Below, in pieces: positions 7,265 to 13,878 of a stretch of 13,878 nt of DNA (position 1 is its first letter; the number at the start of each line of letters is the position of its first letter). The notes under the pieces are model-generated. The model was not told the origin of the DNA, made no database searches, and worked only from the letters and a program-made list of their open reading frames with translations. Where the stretch lies: positions 1 to 13,878 of the forward strand of contig DCSM01000075.1 of the NCBI GenBank assembly GCA_002325605.1, written 5' to 3'. The stretch is from Chloroflexaceae bacterium UBA1466 (GTDB taxonomy: Bacteria; Chloroflexota; Chloroflexia; Chloroflexales; Chloroflexaceae). Made by a program: the position numbers and the translations under genes.

Positions 7265-8302
7265 ATGCCTTGGAACATCATTGGTCACGAGTGGGCCCTT
7301 GAGCATCTTGAGCGCAGCATGCAGCAAGATCAGCTATCCCACGCCTATCTGTTCGCGGGCCCCCCCGAAATCGGGAAGGCCCGGCTGGCTTTGCGCCTGG
7401 CCCAAGCCCTCAATTGCGAGGGCCAGCAAGGAGTTCCTTGTTTGCAATGCAAGGCTTGCCAGCGGATCGAGCGCCGCAACTATCCCGATGTCCGGTTGAC
7501 AGGGATGGCCACCCAGGGCGCAGAGCTAAAGGCGGAAGAGGCCGCCCGGCAAAAGGAATTGAAGGTTGATACCATTCGGCAGTGGCAACACGATATTCTG
7601 CTGAAGCCGTATGAAGGCCGGCGCAGAGTCTTTATTCTACATGATGCCGAGCGCTTAAACGAAGAGTCCTCCAATGCCATGCTGAAAACTTTAGAGGAGC
7701 CACCACCGTATGCCACGCTCATCCTCGTGGCGAATAGCCTGAGTCTGCTGCCGACTATCGTCTCCCGGTGTCAAATGCTGCGGCTCCGCCCGCTTTCGCG
7801 CCAGACCGTAACCCAGGCGCTGCTGGCCCAGAAAACGTTAGCCCCTGAAAGGGCCGCCTTGCTGGCCGCCTGGAGCAGAGGCCGTATTGGCTGGGCCTTG
7901 CGGATGGCCGAACAGCCTGCGGCCTTCCAGGAGGAGCAGGAGAAGTTGGATACGCTTCTGGCCCTTCAGCAGCAGCCCCGTTCAGTCGCCTTTCGCTGGG
8001 CCGACGAGCGCAATCAAGAATATCGTAATGGCGAACAAGCCACCGTCTGCGCCTGGCTTGAACTTTGGCAAGGTTGGTGGCGCGACGTTTTGTTGCTAAA
8101 GGTTGGCAGCCCCGCAGGGATCACCCATGTAGATAGGCAGGAGCTTTTGGCCAGCGAAGCACAGCGCTATGACCTCGTGCTGATCCATCGGTTCATTGCC
8201 CAGTTAGGTGCTACGCAAACCTATCTCCGCGAGAATGTGAACCCGCAACTCGCCCTTGAAAACCTCTTTCTGCACTTGCCCGCTATCTCCTGCGGCGAAT
8301 AG
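7265..8302 (+). CDS. holB: DNA polymerase III delta-prime subunit
   Basis: Delta-prime is a stator-like subunit of the clamp loader that places the sliding clamp on DNA. The 345-residue protein has the family layout: WNIIGHEWALEHLERSM at the N-terminus, an altered P-loop GPPEIGKAR (32-40), a four-cysteine zinc site (C51, C59, C62, C65), a Walker B-like ILHDAERL (124-131), NAMLKTLEEPP (137-147) and the clamp-loader SRC motif (167-169). The P-loop lacks the usual GxxGxGKT/S form and ends in Ala-Arg, which fits a subunit with weak or no ATP binding. A DnaX identity is unlikely given the length and altered P-loop. It starts 20 bases after fabF with no clear ribosome binding site, only an A-rich stretch, so it probably relies on fabF read-through. 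The common partner tmk is not adjacent. Confidence 0.93.
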   Translation: MPWNIIGHEWALEHLERSMQQDQLSHAYLFAGPPEIGKARLALRLAQALNCEGQQGVPCLQCKACQRIERRNYPDVRLTGMATQGAELKAEEAARQKELKVDTIRQWQHDILLKPYEGRRRVFILHDAERLNEESSNAMLKTLEEPPPYATLILVANSLSLLPTIVSRCQMLRLRPLSRQTVTQALLAQKTLAPERAALLAAWSRGRIGWALRMAEQPAAFQEEQEKLDTLLALQQQPRSVAFRWADERNQEYRNGEQATVCAWLELWQGWWRDVLLLKVGSPAGITHVDRQELLASEAQRYDLVLIHRFIAQLGATQTYLRENVNPQLALENLFLHLPAISCGE

Positions 8303-8355
8303 GCTTCTAGCCTGTTCCCTTCAAAGGAGGCTTGGCTTCTAGCTTGGCTGTTTCC

Positions 8356-8376
8356 CAGGCTGAAAAGCCTGCTTTT
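8356..8376 (+). terminator. Possible terminator of fabF-holB
   Basis: CAGGCT (8356-8361) and AGCCTG (8366-8371) form a six-base stem with a GAAA tetraloop, followed by CTTTT (8372-8376). The stem is short and the T-tract weak. The position, about 55 bases past the holB stop and convergent with the clpC terminator, fits a plus-strand 3' end. Confidence 0.45.
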
Positions 8377-8383
8377 CGGCCAC

Positions 8384-8419
8384 AAAAAAACCTGCCAGCT
8401 TTGGGAAGGGCTGGCAGGT
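8384..8419 (-). terminator. Rho-independent terminator of clpC
   Basis: A perfect ten-base stem (8390-8399 with 8410-8419, core CCTGCCAGC) has a ten-base loop. On the minus strand it is followed by a run of seven T (8384-8390, the first of which is also the last stem pair). It lies about 35 bases after the clpC stop codon. Confidence 0.88.
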
Positions 8420-8453
8420 CTAAGCGCGGGCTTAAAGCTAGAGCGGGTTAAGC

Positions 8454-10988
8454 CTAGACGGTATCTAGCTTTTCCAGAAACGGGAGGTCAGCCCCATTAG
8501 TATCCGGCTCTTCCTGCTCAATCTGGCGCAGCGAGCGCAGCCGTAATTCTCCCTCAAACGTGTCTACAATCACCTTATCTTCTTGGCGAAAGCGGTTTTC
8601 GAGGAGACCTTCAGCGAGCGGGTCTTCAATGAGGTTCGTAATCACGCGGCGTAGAGGTCGGGCCCCAAAAGTTGGGTCGTAGCCCTTTTTAGCCAGCAAT
8701 TCCATTGCCTCGTCCTGGACTTCTAAGGTAATCTGGTGTTCAAACAATTGGTTCTGGACGCGCCTAATCATGATCTTTGCAATCTGGAGAATCTCAGCAT
8801 TGGTGAGGGGGTGAAAAATGATGGTCGCGTCAATGCGATTCAAGAATTCAGGGCGGAAAACCTGCTTGAGCGAATCCTCTACCTTATGGCGGGTATCATC
8901 AACATCAATATCACTGATTGCGCTTCCAAACCCAATGCGGCTGGCGCGTCGGATATGTTCAGTCCCGACGTTGCTAGTCATGATGATGATGGTATTGCGA
9001 AAATCAACTCGATGCCCTTTGCCATCAGTAAGGTGGCCATCTTCCAACACCTGGAGCAGAAGGTTGAAAGCTTCGGGATGCGCCTTCTCAATCTCATCAA
9101 ACAAGATGACGCTATACGGCTTGCGGCGGATGGCATCGGTCAACTGGCCACCTTCACCGTAGCCGACGTAGCCGGGAGGGGAACCAATCAAGCGGCTGGT
9201 AGTATGGCGCTCCTGAAATTCTGACATGTCAATCTTTATCAGGGCTTCCTCCGTGCCAAACATAAACTCGGCCAAGGCCTTCGCAAGTTCGGTCTTCCCC
9301 ACGCCCGTCGGCCCCAGGAAGATAAAGCTCCCAATCGGGCGTTTAGGGTCTTTAAGCCCCGCCCTGGCTCGCCGTACTGCTTTGGCCGAAGTAACAACCG
9401 CCTCTTCCTGTCCGATTACTCGCTTATGCAGTTCCCCTTCCATGTGAACCAACCGCGCCGCTTCATCCCCTTTAAGCCGCTTGACAGGAATTCCCGTCCA
9501 CATTCCCATCACGATTGCAATGTCATCCTCCGTGACGTAGGGATGGTCGCTCGAACGGTCAGCTAGGCTGACCCCTATCTCAAGCTCAATAGCACTGATC
9601 CGGCTTAACATCCGCTGTTCACGTTCGGCCAAATTCTCAGCCAGCGCAAACTGCTCTTCCGTTAAAGCAGCTTCCCGCTCATTTCGCAAAGCTTCCAGAC
9701 CTCGTAAAGCATCTCGCAATTTAGGCGGAGTAGTCGAGCGGTACATCCGAACCCGACTAGAGGCTTCGTCTATAAGGTCAATCGCTTTATCGGGTAGAAA
9801 ACGGTCTGGAACATAACGGGCAGAGAGAATCGCGGCGGCCTTCAGCGCTTCATCACTGATCTGCAAGCGGTGGAAGTCTTCATAACGACTCCGGATGCCC
9901 CGTAGGATTTTGATGGTATCCTCCACCGAAGGCTCATCAACCATGATCGGCTGGAAACGGCGTTCCAGTGCGGCATCGCGTTCAATATATTTGCGGAATT
10001 CATCAAGGGTCGTCGCGCCGATGGTCTGAAGCTCTCCCCGACTCAAAGCGGGTTTGAGGATATTAGCAGCATCAAGCGTCCCTTCGGCTCCTCCCGCCCC
10101 GATGATGGTGTGAAATTCATCAATAAAGAGGATACAGCGCGTCTCTTTGATCTCATCTACCACGCGCTTGAGCCGTTCTTCAAACTGCCCGCGATACTTT
10201 GTCCCCGCAACAAGGGCCCCCATATCCAAAGCTACGACCCGTTTGCCCTTAATGGTATCAGGTACGTCGCCCTGAATAATGCGTTGGGCCAACCCTTCAA
10301 CAATCGCGGTCTTCCCAACCCCAGGTTCCCCAATCAAAGCCGGGTTATTCTTGGTGCGGCGGGAGAGAATCTGAATCACGCGCTCAATCTCAGCTTGGCG
10401 ACCAATGACGGGATCAAGCTTTCCTGCTTCGGCCATCTCTGTAAGGTCATTCCCCAGAGCATCCAAGTAAGGAGTTTTGCTTTGACGCTGCTGCGTTTGC
10501 GGTTGGGTGGCGGAGGTTCCCCGTTCCGCGTTAGCGGCTATGCCGTGGCGCAGAACTCGCATAACTTGGTTGCGAACTTGATCTAAAGAAACCCCCATAA
10601 TATCCAAGACCCCTGTGGCCACCCCTTCGCCATTTCGCACTAACCCCAGCAACAGATGTTCGGTCCCGATATAGTGATGATTCAAGCGCCGCGCTTCTTC
10701 AATTGCGTACTCAATCACTTTTTTAGCGCGGGCCGTAAGCTCTTGCTCGGTCTGATGGATCCCTTCCCCAGCGCCAACGATAAACTCTACGGCGCTCCGG
10801 GCTTGAACCAGTTTGATCCCCAAATCCTCTAAAACCCGTGCGGCAATCCCCTCACTCTCGCGGATTAAGCCTAGCAGAATATGCTCAGTACCCACATAAG
10901 GGTGATTAAAGGAATGCGCCTCATCGGTGGCCAACTGTAAGACTTGTTTGGCCCGCTTGGTAAACTTATCATAGAGTCGATCAGCCAT
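8454..10988 (-). CDS. clpC: ClpC ATPase, unfoldase of the Clp protease
   Basis: ClpC is a hexameric AAA+ unfoldase that feeds proteins to ClpP and handles stress-damaged or regulated substrates in the cytosol. The protein is complete at 844 residues. Two Clp-N repeats span about 3-150 (HPYVGTEHILLGLI, then HHYIGTEHLLLGLV). The first AAA+ domain has Walker A GEPGVGKT (220-227), Walker B ILFIDE (286-291) and an arginine-finger region LERRF (341-345). A short middle domain (about 415-475) is typical of ClpC and much smaller than in ClpB. The second AAA+ domain has GPTGVGKT (559-566) and VILFDE (627-632). The loop RIGFGSA carries an IGF tripeptide (685-687), the ClpP-docking signature. The ribosome site AAAGG is 12 bases upstream, a weak arrangement. 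There is no ctsR, mcsA or mcsB alongside, unlike in Firmicutes. ClpA is less likely given the N-domain and middle domain. Confidence 0.96.
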   Translation of the reverse strand: MADRLYDKFTKRAKQVLQLATDEAHSFNHPYVGTEHILLGLIRESEGIAARVLEDLGIKLVQARSAVEFIVGAGEGIHQTEQELTARAKKVIEYAIEEARRLNHHYIGTEHLLLGLVRNGEGVATGVLDIMGVSLDQVRNQVMRVLRHGIAANAERGTSATQPQTQQRQSKTPYLDALGNDLTEMAEAGKLDPVIGRQAEIERVIQILSRRTKNNPALIGEPGVGKTAIVEGLAQRIIQGDVPDTIKGKRVVALDMGALVAGTKYRGQFEERLKRVVDEIKETRCILFIDEFHTIIGAGGAEGTLDAANILKPALSRGELQTIGATTLDEFRKYIERDAALERRFQPIMVDEPSVEDTIKILRGIRSRYEDFHRLQISDEALKAAAILSARYVPDRFLPDKAIDLIDEASSRVRMYRSTTPPKLRDALRGLEALRNEREAALTEEQFALAENLAEREQRMLSRISAIELEIGVSLADRSSDHPYVTEDDIAIVMGMWTGIPVKRLKGDEAARLVHMEGELHKRVIGQEEAVVTSAKAVRRARAGLKDPKRPIGSFIFLGPTGVGKTELAKALAEFMFGTEEALIKIDMSEFQERHTTSRLIGSPPGYVGYGEGGQLTDAIRRKPYSVILFDEIEKAHPEAFNLLLQVLEDGHLTDGKGHRVDFRNTIIIMTSNVGTEHIRRASRIGFGSAISDIDVDDTRHKVEDSLKQVFRPEFLNRIDATIIFHPLTNAEILQIAKIMIRRVQNQLFEHQITLEVQDEAMELLAKKGYDPTFGARPLRRVITNLIEDPLAEGLLENRFRQEDKVIVDTFEGELRLRSLRQIEQEEPDTNGADLPFLEKLDTV

Positions 10989-11127
10989 CTTAGATTGCTA
11001 CCTTTGCTGGAAACATGCCGATTCCGCAATGTTCCCAACACTGTTCTTACTTTTGCTAGAGTTGTACGGTTTGTTTAATCAGTCTGTGCCTAAGCTATAT
11101 GACAAGGGAGCCGCGAAACTGCTTAAA

Positions 11128-11156
11128 AGTATAGCATTGATTGGTTACTCCCGCAA
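11128..11156 (-). promoter_or_regulatory. Promoter of clpC
   Basis: On the minus strand, TTGCGG (11151-11156) and TATACT (11128-11133) are spaced by 17 bases, and an extended TGC (11134-11136) precedes the -10. Transcription would start near 11121, giving a leader of about 130 bases. No heat-shock operator overlaps it by eye. Confidence 0.65.
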
Positions 11157-11231
11157 GATTTGGCTTTCCCAAAGGCAACTGGGGCTGCTTCACGGGGTTC
11201 TTTCTCTCGCGGGTTTAGCGCTTCAGAGATA

Positions 11232-11240
11232 TGCTATAAT
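11232..11240 (+). promoter_or_regulatory. Extended -10 promoter of argD
   Basis: TGC followed by a perfect TATAAT (11232-11240) is an extended -10 element. The best upstream hexamer, TTTAGC (11214-11219), is at an unfavourable 15-base spacing, so -35 contact is probably weak. Transcription would begin near 11247 and leave a leader of about 110 bases containing the short upstream ORF. Confidence 0.6.
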
Positions 11241-11301
11241 GACCTCCGCTAAGTTATAGTGGCAAAACTCTAACGCTTTTACCAGCCGTGATTAGGAAAG
11301 G

Positions 11302-11361
11302 ATGTTTGTGGCAAGGCCTCTCTCGCTGAAGCAGGGAATCCCTTACCGCATTATACTATGA
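11302..11361 (+). CDS. Putative 19-residue argD leader peptide
   Basis: The frame MFVARPLSLKQGIPYRIIL is preceded by TAGGA (11293-11297), a plausible ribosome binding site with tight spacing. It ends in TGA at 11359-11361, overlapping the argD start as ATGA. argD itself has no purine-rich ribosome site in the bases just upstream, so translation of this ORF may deliver ribosomes to argD by termination-reinitiation. The peptide has two arginine codons (AGG and CGC) but no run of them, so classical attenuation is not obvious. It is not similar to any peptide I recognise. It could be a chance ORF; the ATGA overlap and ribosome site argue for function. Confidence 0.5.
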   Translation: MFVARPLSLKQGIPYRIIL

Positions 11362-12539
11362 CCGAGATCATCCAAGCTGCCCAAACTTACCTTCTCCCGA
11401 CCTACGCTCGCCCGAATTTTGTCCTCGAACGGGGGGAGGGAGTCTATCTTTATGATACCACAGGTCGGCGTTATCTCGATTTTGTCGCAGGGATTGCAGT
11501 CAATGCCCTGGGTTACGGGGATGCAGAAGTCATCGAAACCATCGTAACTCAAGCAAAAAAGCTCCTTCATGTTTCCAATCTCTATCATACCGAACCAAGT
11601 ATCGCGCTGGCCAAACGGTTGATAAGCCTAAGCCCAGCTTTTGCGCGAGTCTTTTTTACCAATAGCGGCGCTGAAGCAGTGGAAGCGGCGATTAAGCTGG
11701 CCCGCAAATATGCCCGTGAGCAATATGGGGAAGGGAAAACGACTTTTGTAGCTTTTGAAAATTCTTTTCATGGGCGTACAATGGGAGCTTTAGCGCTCAC
11801 GGCGCGAGAGAAATATCGTTCACCCTTCATGCCTCTCATGCCCAATGTCCGTTTTGCGGCCTTCAATGATGCAAATTCCCTAGAGACCGCGATGGGCGAC
11901 GATGTTTGCGCCCTGATTATTGAGCCAGTTCAGGGCGAAGGTGGTTTGCAAGTCGCCAGCAATGAATTCCTAAATTGCTGTCGCACACTTTGTGATAAGC
12001 ATCAAGCCTTGTTGCTTGCCGATGAGATTCAATGTGGGCTGGGGCGCACGGGAACGCTTTGGGCTTACGAACAGACCCAAATTCAGCCCGATCTTTTGAC
12101 GACGGCCAAGCCTTTAGCAGGCGGATTGCCGCTGGGCGCTCTTTTGACAACTCAGGCCGTGGCCAATGTGATTCACCCTGGCGACCACGGGACGACTTTT
12201 GGTGGTGGGCCTTTGGTCACGGCGGTTGCGGAGGTTGTTCTCCGCCGAATCAGCACGCCGACTTTCTTAGCCCATATTCAGGCGATGAGTCGCTATTTTG
12301 AAGAGGCTTTGCAACGTTTGGCTCTGAGCAAACCTGCTCAAATCAAAGAATTGCGCGGTAAAGGGCTAATGCGAGGGTTTCAAATCAATGGTTCCGCAGC
12401 CATAATTCGTGAAAAAGCGCAAGACTTAGGCTTACTTGTCGCCACCGCCGGCGAAGATGTTATTCGACTCCTCCCACCTTTGATTATTCAACCTGAACAA
12501 ATTGACGAAGCGCTTGAGAAGTTCCAGGAAATCCTCTAA
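11358..12539 (+). CDS. argD: Acetylornithine aminotransferase
   Basis: ArgD is a PLP enzyme that transfers the amino group between glutamate and N-acetylglutamate semialdehyde to make N-acetylornithine in arginine synthesis. The related lysine-pathway substrate is also possible. The 393-residue length is normal for class III aminotransferases of this group. Visible motifs are FVAGIAVNALGY (42-53), the cofactor-phosphate segment TNSGAEAVEAAIKLARK (101-117), FHGRTMGALALT (138-149), IIEPVQGEGG (187-196), ADEIQCGLGRTG with Asp222 (221-232) and TTAKPLAGGLPLGA with PLP-binding Lys251. TTFGGGP (279-285) follows. The start codon overlaps the stop of the upstream leader ORF and has no ribosome site of its own. 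No other arginine gene is nearby, so it appears to be a single-gene unit. Ornithine or 4-aminobutyrate aminotransferase is less likely from motif spacing but not excluded. Confidence 0.92.
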   Translation: MTEIIQAAQTYLLPTYARPNFVLERGEGVYLYDTTGRRYLDFVAGIAVNALGYGDAEVIETIVTQAKKLLHVSNLYHTEPSIALAKRLISLSPAFARVFFTNSGAEAVEAAIKLARKYAREQYGEGKTTFVAFENSFHGRTMGALALTAREKYRSPFMPLMPNVRFAAFNDANSLETAMGDDVCALIIEPVQGEGGLQVASNEFLNCCRTLCDKHQALLLADEIQCGLGRTGTLWAYEQTQIQPDLLTTAKPLAGGLPLGALLTTQAVANVIHPGDHGTTFGGGPLVTAVAEVVLRRISTPTFLAHIQAMSRYFEEALQRLALSKPAQIKELRGKGLMRGFQINGSAAIIREKAQDLGLLVATAGEDVIRLLPPLIIQPEQIDEALEKFQEIL

Positions 12540-12556
12540 AAAAGCAGATCAAGCGT

Positions 12557-12576
12557 GATTCAAAACCTTTTGAATC
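12557..12576 (+). terminator. Weak AT-rich hairpin after argD
   Basis: GATTCAAAA (12557-12565) and TTTTGAATC (12568-12576) form an inverted repeat of nine bases around CC. With a realistic loop the stem is about eight pairs and mostly A-T. It lies 17 bases after the argD stop, but the following TATAGTTTTC is a poor T-tract. It may be a leaky terminator. Confidence 0.4.
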
Positions 12577-12601
12577 TATAGTTTTCAAAGATAAAGGTCG
12601 C

Positions 12602-12633
12602 TTGCACACAGCGGGGCGAGTCTGCGCTATAAT
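12602..12633 (+). promoter_or_regulatory. Candidate promoter of purA
   Basis: A perfect TATAAT lies at 12628-12633. The only TTGC-type hexamer, TTGCAC (12602-12607), is 20 bases upstream, longer than optimal, and the three bases before the -10 are CGC, not TGC. The -10 is convincing and the -35 assignment is doubtful. Transcription would begin near 12640, giving a leader of about 79 bases. Confidence 0.5.
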
Positions 12634-12649
12634 AGGGGCCCGTGAAGAA

Positions 12650-12712
12650 CTTGGCCGGCCAAGCCATGGGTGTTATTCTTTTTTTATTTTTGGGCAAGCC
12701 AAACAGAGAGGG
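12650..12712 (+). promoter_or_regulatory. Structured purA leader: palindrome, T-tract, ribosome site
   Basis: A perfect 14-base palindrome CTTGGCCGGCCAAG (12650-12663) is followed by a T-rich tract (about 12673-12690). GGGCAAGC then occurs twice, at 12692-12699 and 12710-12717, the second overlapping the ribosome site GAGAGGG (12706-12712). The palindrome arm CTTGGCC could alternatively pair with GGGCAAG with one mismatch, which would cover the ribosome site. This suggests an attenuator or switch, but it is inference from base complementarity and the U-tract does not directly abut the hairpin. Confidence 0.35.
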
Positions 12713-12718
12713 CAAGCT

Positions 12719-13878
12719 ATGCCAGTCGTCGCACTAATCGGGGCGCAATGGGGGGATGAGGGAAAAGGTCATATTGTAGATTGGTTGGCGAGTCGAGCGC
12801 GGTTGGTGGTGCGTTGCACCGGCGGCAATAACGCTGGCCACACCGTAGTCAATCAATATGGCACTTTCAAACTGCACCTGATCCCGTCGGGCATCTTTGA
12901 TCCGAATATCGTCAATATTATTGGCAGTGGTACGGTTATTGACCCTGAAGTCTTATTGCAAGAAATTGACGCGCTGCGCGAGCGTGGAATTCAAACTAAT
13001 AAGCTCTTTATCAGTGGGCGGGCCCACATTATTATGCCCTACCACGTTTTGCAAGACCAAATTCAGGAGCAAGCCCGTGGCGATGCTAAGATTGGGACGA
13101 CGGGACGCGGAATCGGGCCAACTTATGCCGATAAAATGAATCGCAATGGCATTCGGGCCGATGATCTTTTGCATGAAGAGACTCTTTTGGGGCGACTGCG
13201 AGCGGTTTTGGAAGATAAAAACCAAATGTTGACCAAAGTCTATGGGGTCAAGCCGATTTCGCTTCACGATACTTATCTTCGCTACTTAGATTATGGGCAT
13301 CGCTTGGCCGAACATGTTGTAGATGTGCATCCCATTTTGCATCGGGCGCTGGAGAAGGATTTGGCGATTCTGCTGGAAGGGGCCCAAGGTGCAATGTTAG
13401 ATATTGACCACGGCACGTATCCTTATGTAACATCTTCTCCTCCTGGCGCGGCGGGAGCTTGCCAGGGAGCGGGGATTGGCCCCAGCAAACTTAATTCGGT
13501 GATTGGGGTTTGCAAAGCCTATACCACACGAGTTGGCCAAGGTTGTTTCCCAACTGAGCTTGGCAAAGATGATCCTGAAGCCGCTGTCCTCCGCCAAATT
13601 GGTAAACCCTGGGCCGAAGTGGGCACAACCACAGGTCGCCTCCGCCGTATTGGGTGGTTTGATGCAGTAATGGGCCGTTATGCCGCCGAAATCAATGGCA
13701 TTGATACGCTAGTGATTACCAAACTCGATGTTTTGGATTCGCTTCCGCGCATTAAAGTTTGTGTTGGCTATCGGTTGCATGATTCCGTGATCGAATATCC
13801 TCCCATGACCGTTGCTGTTTTAGAGCAAGTTGAACCAATTTATGAAGAATTTTCGGGTTGGCAAACCCCGACCAGCGA
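12719..13878 (+). CDS. purA: Adenylosuccinate synthase, 3' end cut by window
   Basis: PurA uses GTP to join IMP and aspartate into adenylosuccinate, the first committed step from IMP to AMP, in the cytosol. The reading frame is open to the window edge after 386 complete codons; family members are about 430 residues, so roughly 45 are missing. Motifs include QWGDEGKGH (10-18) with catalytic Asp13, GGNNAGHTV with catalytic His41, HLIPSGI (53-59), IGTTGRGIGPTYADK (125-139), the IMP/GTP segment VGTTTGRLRRIGWFD (301-315) and the guanine-recognition segment TKLDVLD (334-340). Position 18 is His, where the familiar GDEGKGK motif has Lys. The ATG at 12719 follows GAGAGGG by six bases, and the protein begins just before the glycine-rich loop, as is usual. 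It has its own promoter and leader, separate from argD. Confidence 0.97.
   Translation, partial: MPVVALIGAQWGDEGKGHIVDWLASRARLVVRCTGGNNAGHTVVNQYGTFKLHLIPSGIFDPNIVNIIGSGTVIDPEVLLQEIDALRERGIQTNKLFISGRAHIIMPYHVLQDQIQEQARGDAKIGTTGRGIGPTYADKMNRNGIRADDLLHEETLLGRLRAVLEDKNQMLTKVYGVKPISLHDTYLRYLDYGHRLAEHVVDVHPILHRALEKDLAILLEGAQGAMLDIDHGTYPYVTSSPPGAAGACQGAGIGPSKLNSVIGVCKAYTTRVGQGCFPTELGKDDPEAAVLRQIGKPWAEVGTTTGRLRRIGWFDAVMGRYAAEINGIDTLVITKLDVLDSLPRIKVCVGYRLHDSVIEYPPMTVAVLEQVEPIYEEFSGWQTPTS

Larger units (their letters stand above)
10989..11301. other. Divergent clpC/argD intergenic control region
   Basis: This 313-base stretch contains no convincing gene. It holds the minus-strand clpC promoter (11128-11156), a clpC leader of about 130 bases with a weak ribosome site (CCTTT, 11001-11005), and the plus-strand argD promoter (11232-11240). 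I looked by eye for the CIRCE inverted repeat, an HspR-type repeat, a CtsR-type site and an arginine-repressor box and saw none. A plus-strand open frame at 11029-11259 crosses the clpC promoter and is not supported as a gene. Confidence 0.7.

Noticed and set aside
8736..9224. 162-codon plus-strand ORF opposite clpC
   Set aside because: It is antisense to the second AAA+ domain of clpC and has no family features or upstream signals.
11029..11259. 76-codon plus-strand ORF with a hydrophobic start between clpC and argD
   Set aside because: It spans the clpC promoter and the argD -10 box, has no ribosome site, and its hydrophobicity probably reflects base composition.
10989..11357. CIRCE, HspR or arginine-repressor boxes
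   Set aside because: No matching inverted repeat could be found by eye on either strand.
12666..12690. Rho-independent terminator formed by the purA leader palindrome
   Set aside because: The T-tract begins about ten bases after the stem, not directly after it, so I list it only as possible leader structure.
12666..12737. 23-codon upstream ORF overlapping the purA start
   Set aside because: It has no ribosome site and lies within the palindrome/T-tract leader. Its leucine- and phenylalanine-rich product simply reflects the T-rich tract.

Overview
The window encodes seven complete protein genes, one gene cut by the right edge and one probable leader peptide. No rRNA, tRNA, CRISPR array or insertion sequence was seen. 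The genes are mostly housekeeping: pyruvate metabolism, fatty-acid synthesis, DNA replication, proteolysis, arginine synthesis and purine synthesis. They point to a free-living bacterium with moderate GC content. A Gram-positive/cyanobacterial style ClpC, an Uma2-family nuclease and mostly single-gene units together suggest Chloroflexota or a neighbouring phylum. This assignment is an inference and only moderately supported.

Layout: the first 210 bases hold a REP-like hairpin and a 21-base tandem duplication and no convincing gene. Three minus-strand genes follow, each with a candidate promoter: a Uma2-family protein (211-765), pyruvate phosphate dikinase ppdK (927-3554) and an unrecognised membrane-anchored TPR protein (3783-5672). 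Clear rho-independent terminators follow the last two. A divergent promoter region at about 5673-5816 leads into a plus-strand pair: a FabF-type ketoacyl-ACP synthase with a 60-residue N-terminal extension (5817-7244) and the DNA polymerase III delta-prime subunit holB (7265-8302). Two convergent terminators separate holB from minus-strand clpC (8454-10988). A second divergent region (10989-11357) carries the clpC and argD promoters. The plus strand then has a 19-codon leader ORF that overlaps argD by ATGA (argD 11358-12539), followed by a promoter, a structured leader and a 3'-truncated purA (12719 to the window end).

The genes do not form one pathway. The clearest functional pairing is the probable fabF-holB transcription unit. 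Control signals are unusually uniform: most -10 boxes are TATAAT-like and preceded by TGC, and several -35 boxes read TTGC rather than TTGACA, at 17 bases. The points most worth following are the translationally coupled argD leader peptide, the fixed 60-residue FabF extension, the four-helix TPR protein and the purA leader, where a palindrome and repeated GGGCAAG elements flank the ribosome binding site.
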